DNA from: Cyclobacterium roseum
GTDB taxonomy: Bacteria > Bacteroidota > Bacteroidia > Cytophagales > Cyclobacteriaceae
Direction: 5' to 3'
DNA: 64,000 nucleotides
Assembly: GCF_010119225.1 (NCBI RefSeq)
Contig: NZ_WNKF01000002.1
Coordinates: forward strand, 186,001-250,000
Shown here: piece by piece, positions 1 through 8,623 of the stretch
Position numbering within the stretch: position 1 is the stretch's first letter
Layout: every line of letters begins with the position of its first letter
Position numbers and translations under genes: made by a program
The notes under the pieces: generated by a model
Seen by the model: the letters and a program-made list of their open reading frames with translations, nothing else
Told to the model about the DNA's origin: nothing
Databases searched by the model: none

Positions 1-445
1 GGCTTTCTTCGTAGCCATACCAGAGGCCATCCACCGAATGGCTTATTTTTCCTATGCCTACCGTATAATAACCATTCCTTTTGAAGTGATGCACAAAACT
101 TTCCGGTGTCTCTCTTTCTGGTTCATTGGACATGAACTGCTCAACAGCGGAATTCTGCAGGTGTTGCCTGGACTGCGGCAACAAGCCAGTCAAAATGCTG
201 CATCGGGAAGCTCCGCAGGTGGGCACTTGCACGTAGTGGTTTTCAAATAGGGTGCCTTGGGATCCAATGGCATCCAGATTTGGGGTCTGAATGATATCAT
301 TGCCATATACCCCCAGCTCGGGCCGTAAGTCGTCAATGGCGATAAACAAAACATTGTAGGGTTTTTCTTCGGCTGCCGGTTTGGAACAGGAAAATAAAAT
401 GGAAAAAATCACACAGCAAAAGCTTAAAATAACGGTCCTGGTCAT
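1..445 (-). CDS. Sulfatase (iduronate-2-sulfatase-like), lipoprotein, 5' part only
   Basis: The gene starts with the ATG at 443-445 on the minus strand and runs off the left edge, so only about 148 N-terminal residues are visible. It opens with a lipoprotein signal ending in LFSCS. The alkaline-phosphatase-like core follows: NVLFIAIDDLRPELGVYG supplies the metal-binding aspartates, and CGASR in VPTCGASRCSILTG fits the C-x-[AP]-S-R sulfatase signature whose cysteine becomes formylglycine. The spacing and the DDLRPELG text resemble the iduronate-2-sulfatase branch. The family hydrolyses sulfate esters of carbohydrates. The lipobox places this one on the outer-membrane or periplasmic side. Substrate cannot be read from this fragment. 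Confidence 0.93.
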   Translation of the reverse strand, partial: MTRTVILSFCCVIFSILFSCSKPAAEEKPYNVLFIAIDDLRPELGVYGNDIIQTPNLDAIGSQGTLFENHYVQVPTCGASRCSILTGLLPQSRQHLQNSAVEQFMSNEPERETPESFVHHFKRNGYYTVGIGKISHSVDGLWYGYEES

Positions 446-754
446 TGGGTTGGTTTTTAATTAGCAATTAAGCGCAAGTTTAAATATAAAGGGAAATCGC
501 TAAAATTAAAATAAACTTTAGCTCAAGCGGTAAACTATGTATGATTAATTTGATTATTTGTCTTGTAATTCGGTATTAGCAGGGAAATATTCAGCAGGGT
601 GTTTTTGAGGTATATAATAGAAAAATAGTGATCAATCAAAAAATAAACCTTCCTTCAAATTTTTAAACATTTGTACCAGCTAGTTCATGTTTAAGGCATA
701 AAAAATTAATTTCAATACTTACGCAGTCCCTTGTTAAAAAAACGATAAGTAGGG
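446..754. other. AT-rich intergenic stretch
   Basis: The gap separates the sulfatase start from the 3' end of the next minus-strand gene. I see no open frame with family resemblance and no clear repeat. The part next to the sulfatase start should hold its promoter, but no motif stands out. Confidence 0.5.
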
Positions 755-793
755 AAAAAATCTCCAGCACCTGACCATAATTAAGGTGCTGGA
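755..793 (-). terminator. Rho-independent terminator of the lipoprotein gene
   Basis: CCAGCACCT (764-772) pairs with AGGTGCTGG (784-792). On the minus strand the hairpin is followed after a few bases by a run of six T, just past the stop codon at 805. Confidence 0.75.
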
Positions 794-804
794 AAGGATA
801 TTAA

Positions 805-1548
805 TTAATCATCGTATTTTTCTTCAAAGGCCTCAATTGCCTGTTCGAATTTTTCCCAGATCTGCTTTGCAAGATCGGTATTTCCATCCGGTCCTCCTTC
901 ATAGATTTCAATAATTCCATCACTATTGTCGTCCTGCGCCAGGGAGAGATCTATTCCTCCATTTACCGGGTCGAAAAGTTTCGATAAATCGAATTCAACC
1001 AACAAGACACTCAATTCTTCCGGTGTTAATACCAAATCTTCGCTATCTTCAAATTCGATTTCTACTTCATCATTCTCATCTGTCCAAAATACGAATGGAA
1101 GTTCACCTACCATTCCTTTAATTATAACTGATTTGTCAAACAATTCAGTGTCAGGGTTTTTACCTTCCCGGATCTTAAATTCTATCTCATCATAAGCCGC
1201 TACCGGTAAAAAAACATTCGCCAATGTACTGGTGAGGCCACTCCCATTACTAATCAATTCGACTTCAAAGGGACCGTCAAGCTCCACATCGGAGGCAACA
1301 GCGCCAGAGGTGAAAAGCGGGTCATTATCATCATATTCAAGTTCCACCCCTTCAATATTTACCATAAAGGAGGTAACCTGCATAGCACTTTTCACCCTAC
1401 CTGAAGACATACTTCCTGAATTTTGGTAGCTCCCAGTGAAATTGAGCCGCAAATTGTTTGATGGCGTTTCTTCCTTTTTGTCGCATGAGGTAAGAAAAGA
1501 GGTGCTGAGGATAAGCACCAAAAGCTTCGCAAAATTTAACCTTTTCAT
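805..1548 (-). CDS. Putative lipoprotein, DUF4382-like
   Basis: A 247-residue protein with a signal peptide ending in the lipobox LTSC (Cys about residue 22), so it is probably anchored in a membrane facing the periplasm or the surface. The body is rich in Asp and Glu and looks like a beta-sandwich: QVTSFMVNIEGVELEYDD, then a FLPVAAYDEIEFKI strand block. This resembles DUF4382-type lipoproteins, which carry a similar 'xVTxFxVNIxGVEL' start, but I rate the family call as tentative. A terminator follows directly. The gene stands alone between decayed sequence and the sulfatase, so context gives no function. Confidence 0.82.
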   Translation of the reverse strand: MKRLNFAKLLVLILSTSFLTSCDKKEETPSNNLRLNFTGSYQNSGSMSSGRVKSAMQVTSFMVNIEGVELEYDDNDPLFTSGAVASDVELDGPFEVELISNGSGLTSTLANVFLPVAAYDEIEFKIREGKNPDTELFDKSVIIKGMVGELPFVFWTDENDEVEIEFEDSEDLVLTPEELSVLLVEFDLSKLFDPVNGGIDLSLAQDDNSDGIIEIYEGGPDGNTDLAKQIWEKFEQAIEAFEEKYDD

Positions 1549-1867
1549 AAATTTGAACTTTTTAATTGAAAAATTTGATTTAAAATTCTGTTGACAAAAT
1601 GTTTCATTTACGCATTATTATTGAATGTAAACTACTTTTATTACCCTACCAATAACTACTCATTTCTTAACCCAGAATACTGGAATAAGGTATCTGATTA
1701 CATAAAAAAAATTACCCATGTTCAAAATTATAAATAAAATTTAACAAACAAAATATTATGTTTTTATAAAAAACCTTACAATCCATTTTTTTAATTCAAA
1801 AAACATTTTTTTATTTTTGAATTGCAAATTACACTTTCAAAGAAATTTAAGGTTTTTTTAAGATTAA
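1549..1867. other. Very AT-rich intergenic stretch
   Basis: This is the upstream region of the 805-1548 lipoprotein gene. It is dominated by A/T runs and has no open frame of note. It probably holds that gene's promoter. No specific box can be supported. Confidence 0.5.
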
Positions 1868-1876
1868 ACTCATGGT

Positions 1877-2125
1877 TTATAGCAGTGTCGGGATTTTCCA
1901 TAAAAGGTGATCCGTTTCCAGTTCCTTTACTCCCCTGAGACCGGTATCAGCACAACATACGGGCATTCCCCTGACGTTCTGAAGATGTTCTCTGAGACGG
2001 TCATTGACACCTTCTGCGCAGTCCCCGCCATTGAGGTATACGGCCAGGTGGTACTCAAAAATATAACTGTAGGAAAAACCGAAGGTCTTCAAGACGGTTT
2101 TTTTCGTGAACGATTTATTTAAGAA
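1877..2125 (-). mobile_element. IS1380-family transposase remnant
   Basis: An open stretch of about 80 codons on the minus strand with no proper start codon (it opens on TTG inside a longer frame). It reads KTFGFSYSYIFEYHLAVYLNGGDCAEGVNDRLREHL and then CCADTGLRGVKEL. In IS1380-type transposases of Bacteroidetes the N-terminal region has this same layout: a GFSYS-I-x-x-L-x-x-Y-x-x-GGDC-x-E-D-x-N segment, then SADT-x-LR-x-x-KEL. Here the frame ends soon after that block, so the catalytic region and the element ends are missing. It is a dead fragment. The family call rests on the GGDC..N and ADT..LRG.KEL pattern. Confidence 0.6.
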
Positions 2126-2138
2126 TACGAGGTTTTGG

Positions 2139-2363
2139 AAACCTCAAGGGTGAAAGTCGAATTACTTTTCTTTTTCCATTTTATCCGGTCGGCTATTCAG
2201 CCCAAAAGTGGACTCCACCGCATTGTACCAATCTTCATCGGACTGAGCGTTCCAATCCACCCATTGCTCATCATTCATGGAGCTTCTCCAGTTCCAAAAG
2301 GGTTCTACATCCGGCCCCGCAAGATATCTCAATCGTCAGGAACAAATTAAAAACCTCAAGGGT
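2139..2363. repeat. 13-bp direct repeat bracketing a decayed fragment
   Basis: AAACCTCAAGGGT occurs at 2139-2151 and again, identical, at 2351-2363. The copies enclose the decayed C-terminal fragment at 2162-2335. A related AGACCTCAAGGGTTT forms one arm of the terminator at 41834-41871, so the 13-mer may simply be half of a common terminator stem and not a target-site duplication. Confidence 0.5.
2162..2335 (-). pseudogene. C-terminal fragment of an unidentified protein
   Basis: Between an in-frame TGA (2336-2338) and a TAA (2162-2164) lie 57 sense codons with convincing protein-like composition: AGPDVEPFWNWRSSMNDEQW, then DWNAQSDEDWYNAVESTFG, then a charged tail. Tryptophans and acidic residues are regularly spaced, unlike random translation. 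There is no start codon in frame and nothing upstream continues it, so it reads as the tail end of a lost gene. I do not recognise the family. Confidence 0.35.
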
Positions 2364-2883
2364 AAATTAATATGGGACTGTAACCTGGAAGAAATGGCAC
2401 AATATCACTGTTAATTGGAACAACAGTACTAACCGATCCATTTCATCCTTGGTAATTTTAACCATACCAACAATAGCATTTTGAAAAAGCGCATTTACAA
2501 TTGAATAAACCCGGTTTGATATCTGTTTCCCTTTTCCAAAAAACTGAAAAATCTCAATAATGGATTGATTCCTTCATTTAATCGATGGCAATGAAACGTT
2601 TTAAATCTTCAGTCCATGTGTCCCAAATATTACAGAAAATTGGGACGAAAGTCCTTTTGAAAGTGATAAGTTATTTCCGTCACAATGATATAGAAAGAGA
2701 TCGCAACAATGGCGAAAGCATGGACAAGATAGAAGGCTTAGCTTAGAATCAGGTTTTTCATTTCAAAATAAGTTAGGGGTAAAAAAATGGTGAAAAATAA
2801 AATCTTTAAAAATCCAGTTCCAACCAATTGCTCCTATTTAGAAAGCCTTCGCTGGTTTGTTTTTAGAAAAAAAAGATTTCGAA
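2364..2883. other. Decayed intergenic stretch
   Basis: No intact gene. Two short minus-strand stretches stay open and look mildly protein-like: about 66 codons around 2390-2585 (contains VNALFQNAIVGMVKITKDEMD) and a hydrophobic stretch around 2640-2735. They have no start codon and no recognisable family, and may be further remnants. Confidence 0.35.
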
Positions 2884-3650
2884 ATGAGGAGATCATTACT
2901 TAAAATAACACGTGCACTACCCGTTTTAATCCTTCTTCAATTTTTTCTGACCCCTTTACTTTTTTCTCGGGAAATGAAAACATCCTACCTACCTACACCA
3001 ATACCATCAAAACAGACTATTCCTACAAAAGTTGGATTTTATCAGTTCAGCATAGCACAGACAAAGATGTAATCGCACGTTTTCAACCCACTCTCGATGA
3101 AGAGACCACCACAATGTTCCTGAGAACGGATAATATTGACCGGCGGCAGACAATTTCCGTGATGGTCGCTGTCCCTCTGGAAGTGACACCCTGGTGGGAA
3201 ACCCAAAACAACCTCACTGCAAATTATCAAAAAGTCAATTCAGTGCTAAATGGAGAGGTTTATGAGGTAGACCAGAAAGGGCTGCAGGTCGTGTTGAACA
3301 ATACCTTTACGCTTCCCAAAAAATACACCGTAGAGGTGACGGGGAATTATAGTTCTCCCGTCATCAACGGATATTTCAATTGGCTGTCCAGAGGCTTTAT
3401 CAACATCGGAATTCAAAAGGAGTTTGAAAAAGCCGGGGTAATAAGGGTATCCTGCAATGACATTCTAGAAACTAATCAAGTAAGGTGGCGGTCATTTGAG
3501 GCCGCTGATATCGATTTTTCAGGTAGACTCAAATTTGAAAAAAGGGTATTCATGGCCACCTATACCTATAAGTTTGGGAATAGCAAAATCAAAGGAACCA
3601 GAGAAAGAAAAGCAGGATCCCAAGAAGAACAGCAAAGGGTTACCAATTGA
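2884..3650 (+). pseudogene. Outer-membrane beta-barrel (TonB-receptor-like) gene remnant, C-terminal part
   Basis: The frame ending at 3650 reads back through 3114 without a stop to about 2901. It gives FNPSSIFSDPFTFFSGN, PTYTNTIKTDYSYKSWILSV and then KDVIARF.PTLDEETTT. This is the diagnostic C-terminal pattern of the OMP_b-brl_3 type of TonB-dependent receptors (NP..x..DPfTff.GNpxLxPeYTn). The rest is alternating barrel strands to the end, closing with a charged tail. There is no start codon, and an upstream ITR-like piece lies in another frame, with a frame break around 2900-2912. The plug and most of the barrel are gone, so it is non-functional. The protein would have sat in the outer membrane. 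Confidence 0.75.
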
Positions 3651-3688
3651 CGGAATCAACAGCAGAAATTATTTTCTTAAATGTATGA

Positions 3689-3713
3689 AATTTTTGAAAG
3701 CCTTTCAAAAATT
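3689..3713. terminator. Bidirectional stem-loop between convergent genes
   Basis: AATTTTTGAAAG and CTTTCAAAAATT form a perfect 12-bp palindrome around a single C. It overlaps the stop codon of the minus-strand TonB receptor (3705-3707) and lies 39 bp past the plus-strand pseudogene. The arms carry T runs on both strands, but the stem is AT-rich. Confidence 0.45.
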
Positions 3714-6131
3714 CAATTCCACTGTCAGGAAAAACGTCCTGCCATCCGAAGGGATAATTCCCGGTCCGGGATAACCGGCGGCCCTTCTGGTATAGTAAAG
3801 TTGATCTGTCAGGTTATTGACGCTGGCCTCCAGTTTGACGAATTTGTACAAATAGCTCATCGAAAGGTCCATCACCTGGTACGACGGGATGATGCCTTCC
3901 ACCGCAGAGGGGGTCCTGACCGCATTGGAGGCATCTGTAAAATGCTCCGCTACATGGGAATATTGATAGGTCATATTGAAATCCCCCAGGCCAAACGTAA
4001 CCCCCGACCGAACGCTTAAGGGCGGTACCAGCTCTACCCTATTTCCCTCTAGCACCTTTTCCTCTGAACTTTGATAGCGGGCATCAATTACAGAAAGGTT
4101 GGTAAATAAATTCAACCTGTATTTTTCGCTCCGCTCCAGCACCCGAAACAGATCCATTTCTCCGAAAGCCTCCAAACCCATACTATAGGCATCAGCCACA
4201 TTGGTTCGGAAGCGGTATATTCGAAAACTCTCGGGGTCGGTTCGGAGGATCGCTCCTATCCTGTCCTTATATTTCAAATAAAATAAACTGATGTCATAAT
4301 TAAATTTCCTGTTTTGACTACCACGGATACCCACATCAAAATTATAGCCTCTTTCGTCCTGAATATTTTCGTCCACCACCAAATTCGGATTATTCACCCG
4401 GATGTCATTGAAATTGATCGACCGGTAATTCTGTGAAAAATTGGCGTAAAGCTCGTGGTTTTCCCTGGGCTTGTAGCTAAGCCCCAAACCTCCAAATACA
4501 AAACTCCTTCTCCTATCCAGCGCTTCGAACACTTTAAAGGTAGAATCTCTGGCAAATCCCGTAACCGGATCAGGCACCAGGGTGCTGCCGGTGTAATAGC
4601 CTTCTGCAGCCGTATGAATAGATTCAAACCGGACACCTGGCGTAAGACTGATTTTATCCGTCAGGTTAAAGACGTTTTCGGCAAAGAAGGAGATATTTCT
4701 TCCAGGGAAATCATAATCTGCATCCTCCAGGTTATCCGGATTGAGAAAATGAAAATCCGCCTGATCCCCTGCCGGGCCCAGGCCCTGTTTCCTGTCCGTA
4801 AAGCCTTTGTAATAGCGGCCTCCGATTAAAAATGCATTTTCCTGCTTTCCCAGCCGATAATTATATATTAATCGGAGCTCGGAGCCAAAGTTGCTGAAAT
4901 CATCCACAAAAAGATTGCGCTCCAGATCGTCATCCAGCCTGTCAATCCTACCCAAATTGCCGAGTGCATCCCGCCCCCCGATCAGGCCAAAAGTCCTGAG
5001 GTTTAGTTTGAGTTGTTGGTTGATTTTATAATCCAATTGGGAAGCCAATAGATTCCAGTTGACCTTAAACCAATTTCTGGACCGGATCGATTGTCTGGGG
5101 TTCTGCTCAAATAGCGCGTCGGTAAGTCCCCCTGCCTGCCTGGCGAGGTAATCCATAAGGGTGTATTCCAGTTTTAACCGAAACCTGTCATTTGGCCGGT
5201 AGGAAAGAGCCGAATAGGCCATTTTGGAATCAAATTCACTGTTCTCCCGCCAGCCATCTCCTCTTTTATATTGGAAAAATCCATAGTAGTTCCACTTGCC
5301 TGCCTGCCCGCCGATACTGCTGAAGGTGTTCAAAAAGCCATAGGAACCCACCGTATTTCTCAGCACCAAATTAAGTTTTTTATCCTCCGGGCCTTCCTTC
5401 ATGACAAAATTAAGCAAGCCACCAAACTGAGTCCCGTATTGCAAGGAAGCGGCACCACGAACCACCTCAATGCGATCCACTCCTTCTACGGCAGGGGTAT
5501 AGTAACTCTCCGGGTATCCCAAGGCATCGGCACTGATATCATATCCGTTTTGACGAACATTGAAATGAGAGGTCCGGTTTGGGTCCAAGCCCCTGGCACC
5601 TATGCCCAATTGCAAACCTGCACCATCACTTTCATAAATGTTCAATCCCGGAACCTTGGCATATATCTGCCTGGTATTGTTGGTCGCCAGGTTGGCGGTA
5701 ATATTATTGAGCTGAATGACTTCATTTTTTTTGGCTTCATAAATGGCCGTTCCTTCCACTGCGCCTAACCTGCGGATGCCATAAGCATCGGAATGGTCAC
5801 CATTGACGATTACCTGACTCAGTTCACCGCTGATCTCCTCCAATTCTATCCTTAGCTGAATAAGCGGCTCATCCGCCCTGATAGACAGGTCTGTGGTGAA
5901 CATTTTTTTCCCTGAAAAAAACACTTGCAGTATATATTCTCCCTGAGGAATAGCAGCAAGCGTAAAGGCTCCATTCTGATCGGTTACGGTTTGAAATCCG
6001 GTTCCCCTTAAAAATACGTTGGCTCCGGGAAGGGATTCACCTAAGCTTTCAACGGTTCCTTCCACCCTAACCTGCGCCTGCAAGGGAAGATAAAATAGGG
6101 ATAAAAGCAATAGGGTCAGTAAGCGTTTCAT
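3705..6131 (-). CDS. TonB-dependent receptor with carboxypeptidase-regulatory N-domain
   Basis: An 808-residue outer-membrane receptor with a signal peptide ending at LPLQAQ. A CarboxypepD_reg-like beta-sandwich follows (about 22-100, VRVEGTVESLGESLPGANVFLRGTG). Next comes the plug (about 125-240, with IYESDGAGLQLGIGARGLDPNRTSHFNVRQNG and VEGVDRIEVVRGAASLQYG), then a 22-strand barrel ending in VELNF with the terminal Phe used by the BAM complex. Family members import siderophores, haem, vitamins or oligosaccharides at the expense of TonB energy. This is the last gene of a four-gene operon. It overlaps the HTTM gene by 4 bp, and imelysin and DUF4856 lie upstream, so metal or metal-chelate import is the best inference. 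The 'FecA-like' plug alone does not fix the ligand. Confidence 0.95.
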   Translation of the reverse strand: MKRLLTLLLLSLFYLPLQAQVRVEGTVESLGESLPGANVFLRGTGFQTVTDQNGAFTLAAIPQGEYILQVFFSGKKMFTTDLSIRADEPLIQLRIELEEISGELSQVIVNGDHSDAYGIRRLGAVEGTAIYEAKKNEVIQLNNITANLATNNTRQIYAKVPGLNIYESDGAGLQLGIGARGLDPNRTSHFNVRQNGYDISADALGYPESYYTPAVEGVDRIEVVRGAASLQYGTQFGGLLNFVMKEGPEDKKLNLVLRNTVGSYGFLNTFSSIGGQAGKWNYYGFFQYKRGDGWRENSEFDSKMAYSALSYRPNDRFRLKLEYTLMDYLARQAGGLTDALFEQNPRQSIRSRNWFKVNWNLLASQLDYKINQQLKLNLRTFGLIGGRDALGNLGRIDRLDDDLERNLFVDDFSNFGSELRLIYNYRLGKQENAFLIGGRYYKGFTDRKQGLGPAGDQADFHFLNPDNLEDADYDFPGRNISFFAENVFNLTDKISLTPGVRFESIHTAAEGYYTGSTLVPDPVTGFARDSTFKVFEALDRRRSFVFGGLGLSYKPRENHELYANFSQNYRSINFNDIRVNNPNLVVDENIQDERGYNFDVGIRGSQNRKFNYDISLFYLKYKDRIGAILRTDPESFRIYRFRTNVADAYSMGLEAFGEMDLFRVLERSEKYRLNLFTNLSVIDARYQSSEEKVLEGNRVELVPPLSVRSGVTFGLGDFNMTYQYSHVAEHFTDASNAVRTPSAVEGIIPSYQVMDLSMSYLYKFVKLEASVNNLTDQLYYTRRAAGYPGPGIIPSDGRTFFLTVELNF

Positions 6132-7492
6132 AAAGGTTTCTTATAAGGTAAAATCCAGGTTTTAGGAGCAAAACCATCTTCTATTCGGGTCAAGTCGGCC
6201 TTGGAATCTATCAATAACTGGTTCTTCCCACCATTTAAACTGACGTATACTTCTGCCCGGATTTCCACTTCCTCAAATCCCTGATCGGCCAGTTTTTGCT
6301 TTAGAAAATGGGCAAACTGAAGAATCAAATCCGGTTGGGTTGCCATTTGTTTTTCCTGCATGGGACTGAGGTAATCGCTGGCATAATTTTCCCATTCCCT
6401 TCCTGTAACGTTGTCCCTGATATGGAAAATGGCATATCCGGCTTTTTCCATCAACATGACCCTCCAGGAAAAGCGGTAACCCTGCTCCGTCCAGAAAAGA
6501 TTACCCGGATAAGCATACGCCCGCAGGGGCAAAAGGAGCTGAAGCACCAAAAACCCAGCGAAAAGGCTCCATATCAGGTTTTGGTAGGGTGCTTTATATA
6601 CTTCATTTGAAGACCTGTAGGTGGTAGTGCTTTTCCTTCGGAAAAGATTCCTGATAAAGGCCGCTACTTTTAAATGGCTTTCTGGAGAAAAGAAAATGGT
6701 GGTGGCCAGAATCATGATAAAGGGAAACATCCCTATGGGAAAAAGCAGCCAGGTGGATAAGTGAAAAACCAGTACTGCCAGGTAGGCATAAGGCCTGGTT
6801 CTGCTGTAAAAAAGAAAAAATGGAATACTGAGATCGTAGAGGGCCCCAAACCAACTGAAGGCATAAGCCACCCAAAGTTCACTCATCCAGGCTCCAACCA
6901 GTGGCAAATGGCTAAACATGGGAAGCCAAATTTTCAGGGGTAGTGCTTCCATCATCCATGCGGGATTCAGCTTTGCCAGGCCCGCATAAAAATAGACCAT
7001 GCTCAACAGCAATTGAATAATGAGCACATACCCATAGGGAATCCTGGAAATCGTGAAACCTTTCCTTTTTGAATCAACTGAAAAAGCTAAATGAGCGGGC
7101 ATCCAGAGCATCAAAAATGCAACCAGGCTTACGAAATAATAATGATTGAGGTAATTAGTGACATCGATCAATTCCACATAGGTAAATGAAAGGAAAAAAA
7201 GCACTGCGGACACCTTGTAGTAATAGCCCAGCGCAATGCCTAATGCCGACAAAGCCATGGTGAGAAAAAGGAGGTACATCCCTGTTTCACCCGGATTGCT
7301 TACCCATGAAAACCCATAATAGCTGAAATGAAATTCGGGCTCTATGTATTGGGTTGCTATCCACCCATTGAATACAAACCTGGCAACACTGATAAACATG
7401 ATCAAACCAAAAAGCACCCTAAAGTGAACCAGGGGTGCTATTGAAATTGGTTTGTTGATACCATTGATTATCCGCGTTTTCACTTTCTTCAT
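6128..7492 (-). CDS. HTTM-domain membrane protein (vitamin-K-dependent gamma-carboxylase-like)
   Basis: A 454-residue protein. The N-terminal 300 residues contain a series of hydrophobic helices in the HTTM arrangement: LVHFRVLFGLIMFISVARF, LNHYYFVSLVAFLMLWMPAH, YVLIIQLLLSMVYFYAGLAKLNPAW and VFHLSTWLLFPIGMFPFIMI. The HYYF, AGLAKLNPAW and H-in-TM features are the family hallmarks. About 130 soluble residues follow, predicted periplasmic. HTTM proteins are related to vitamin-K-dependent gamma-glutamyl carboxylase, but the bacterial members mostly have no proven reaction. The gene abuts imelysin upstream and overlaps the TonB receptor downstream, so it is part of the same unit. A role in modifying or moving the imported ligand across the inner membrane is inference only. 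Confidence 0.92.
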   Translation of the reverse strand: MKKVKTRIINGINKPISIAPLVHFRVLFGLIMFISVARFVFNGWIATQYIEPEFHFSYYGFSWVSNPGETGMYLLFLTMALSALGIALGYYYKVSAVLFFLSFTYVELIDVTNYLNHYYFVSLVAFLMLWMPAHLAFSVDSKRKGFTISRIPYGYVLIIQLLLSMVYFYAGLAKLNPAWMMEALPLKIWLPMFSHLPLVGAWMSELWVAYAFSWFGALYDLSIPFFLFYSRTRPYAYLAVLVFHLSTWLLFPIGMFPFIMILATTIFFSPESHLKVAAFIRNLFRRKSTTTYRSSNEVYKAPYQNLIWSLFAGFLVLQLLLPLRAYAYPGNLFWTEQGYRFSWRVMLMEKAGYAIFHIRDNVTGREWENYASDYLSPMQEKQMATQPDLILQFAHFLKQKLADQGFEEVEIRAEVYVSLNGGKNQLLIDSKADLTRIEDGFAPKTWILPYKKPL

Positions 7493-8623
7493 TTAATCTC
7501 CATCATTGTCCTGATAGGTAATCAGCACGCCCAGTGCAGAGGAAAATTCTGTTTTGATGAGAATGACCTGCTTTTGCAATTCTTGATGTGCTGCCTCCGC
7601 AGGGGCAGGGTTGGTCTGAATGGTCGTTGAAAGCGGAGATGGTACCTGGTCAAGCCTGCCCAGAATCAGGTCAAATTGAGCCAGAATCCGATCGGCCAGC
7701 CCCTCGTCTTCACCGGCTCTGATTTCCTGAAGCAATTCATAAAAGCCTTTGCCATCGGTATTTCCCTGCTTTCCAAGATAAAAATCCTTCATTCCTGAAA
7801 TATGCGCTTGTAAAAGAGGAATCGATTGCTGGCTGTAATAGGCCTCCACATTTCTGGGGATGATCACCCCCTGGGATCTTTTGCCCAGCGGAATACCCAT
7901 CCGCGCATCTCTACTGAACCGTTCCAGATACTGCGAAAGCGCATTGACCATTTCGCCAAAAGAAGAGCCTACATCGGTACCGTCTTTTTGGATAAACTCC
8001 TCCTGATAATTCCCGCCAGAAGGAAGCCATTGGTTGTAGACCAAATCAACTTTATTCAAAATTAGTTGGCTGACGGCCAACAGGTATTCTTTGCGGTTCC
8101 CGGCATTTTCATCAATGCTGTATTTTGCGATGATTTCCTCATCGGTATCCGCCAGGCCATAAATCAGATAATCCATGGCAGGCAGTCCTCTGCGATTTGT
8201 CGTGCTGAATCCTGTTAAGGAAAACTCACCGGATTCAATCGCATTGTCAATGGAAAAATTGTCGGTGGGAAACGTATTGAACTCCGCTCTTAAGGTCTGG
8301 GAAAATGCAGGACCAAATTCCAAAAAAGAGACTTTTTCCCATTGTGAATAGGTGCTTATGAAATCCGTTCGAAGTGCCTCCAGATTGGCTTGATTCGGGT
8401 CGGAGGTGAAATTTTTCACCGATTGGTCCAGAAGCGTCATTTGCGCATGGAGGTTTTCATAGCCGGGTATGATCACCGTGCTTGCCAGATTTTCCAAAAC
8501 AGGTTTTCGGGCAGTCTCCTGCTGCGTTTCCTCCCCCGAATCTTCCACACAGGAAAGTAACAGGCCCATCAGGCCCGTTACCACCAATACTGAAACGAAC
8601 AGGTGCTTACAATACATCTTCAT
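7493..8623 (-). CDS. Imelysin family lipoprotein
   Basis: A 376-residue protein with a signal peptide ending in LLSC, so a lipoprotein. It is helical and carries the imelysin signature region FPTDNFSIDNAIESGEFSLTG followed by RRGLPAMDYLIYG (about 120-160), matching the 'RG.PA.[ED]YL.[FY]G' block. Imelysin-like proteins form two four-helix bundles and are tied to periplasmic or surface iron handling; the related EfeO M75 proteins bind metals. The strict GxHxxE peptidase motif of M75 is not visible. The gene overlaps DUF4856 upstream by 17 bp and touches the HTTM gene downstream, so all four are probably one transcript. Confidence 0.93.
   Translation of the reverse strand: MKMYCKHLFVSVLVVTGLMGLLLSCVEDSGEETQQETARKPVLENLASTVIIPGYENLHAQMTLLDQSVKNFTSDPNQANLEALRTDFISTYSQWEKVSFLEFGPAFSQTLRAEFNTFPTDNFSIDNAIESGEFSLTGFSTTNRRGLPAMDYLIYGLADTDEEIIAKYSIDENAGNRKEYLLAVSQLILNKVDLVYNQWLPSGGNYQEEFIQKDGTDVGSSFGEMVNALSQYLERFSRDARMGIPLGKRSQGVIIPRNVEAYYSQQSIPLLQAHISGMKDFYLGKQGNTDGKGFYELLQEIRAGEDEGLADRILAQFDLILGRLDQVPSPLSTTIQTNPAPAEAAHQELQKQVILIKTEFSSALGVLITYQDNDGD

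Noticed and set aside
2390-2585. Minus-strand open stretch of about 66 codons
   Set aside because: Protein-like in places, but no start codon, no family match and a decayed surrounding; recorded only as a possible remnant.
5271-5768. Plus-strand frame of 165 codons
   Set aside because: It is antisense to the TonB receptor plug region and has no family resemblance.
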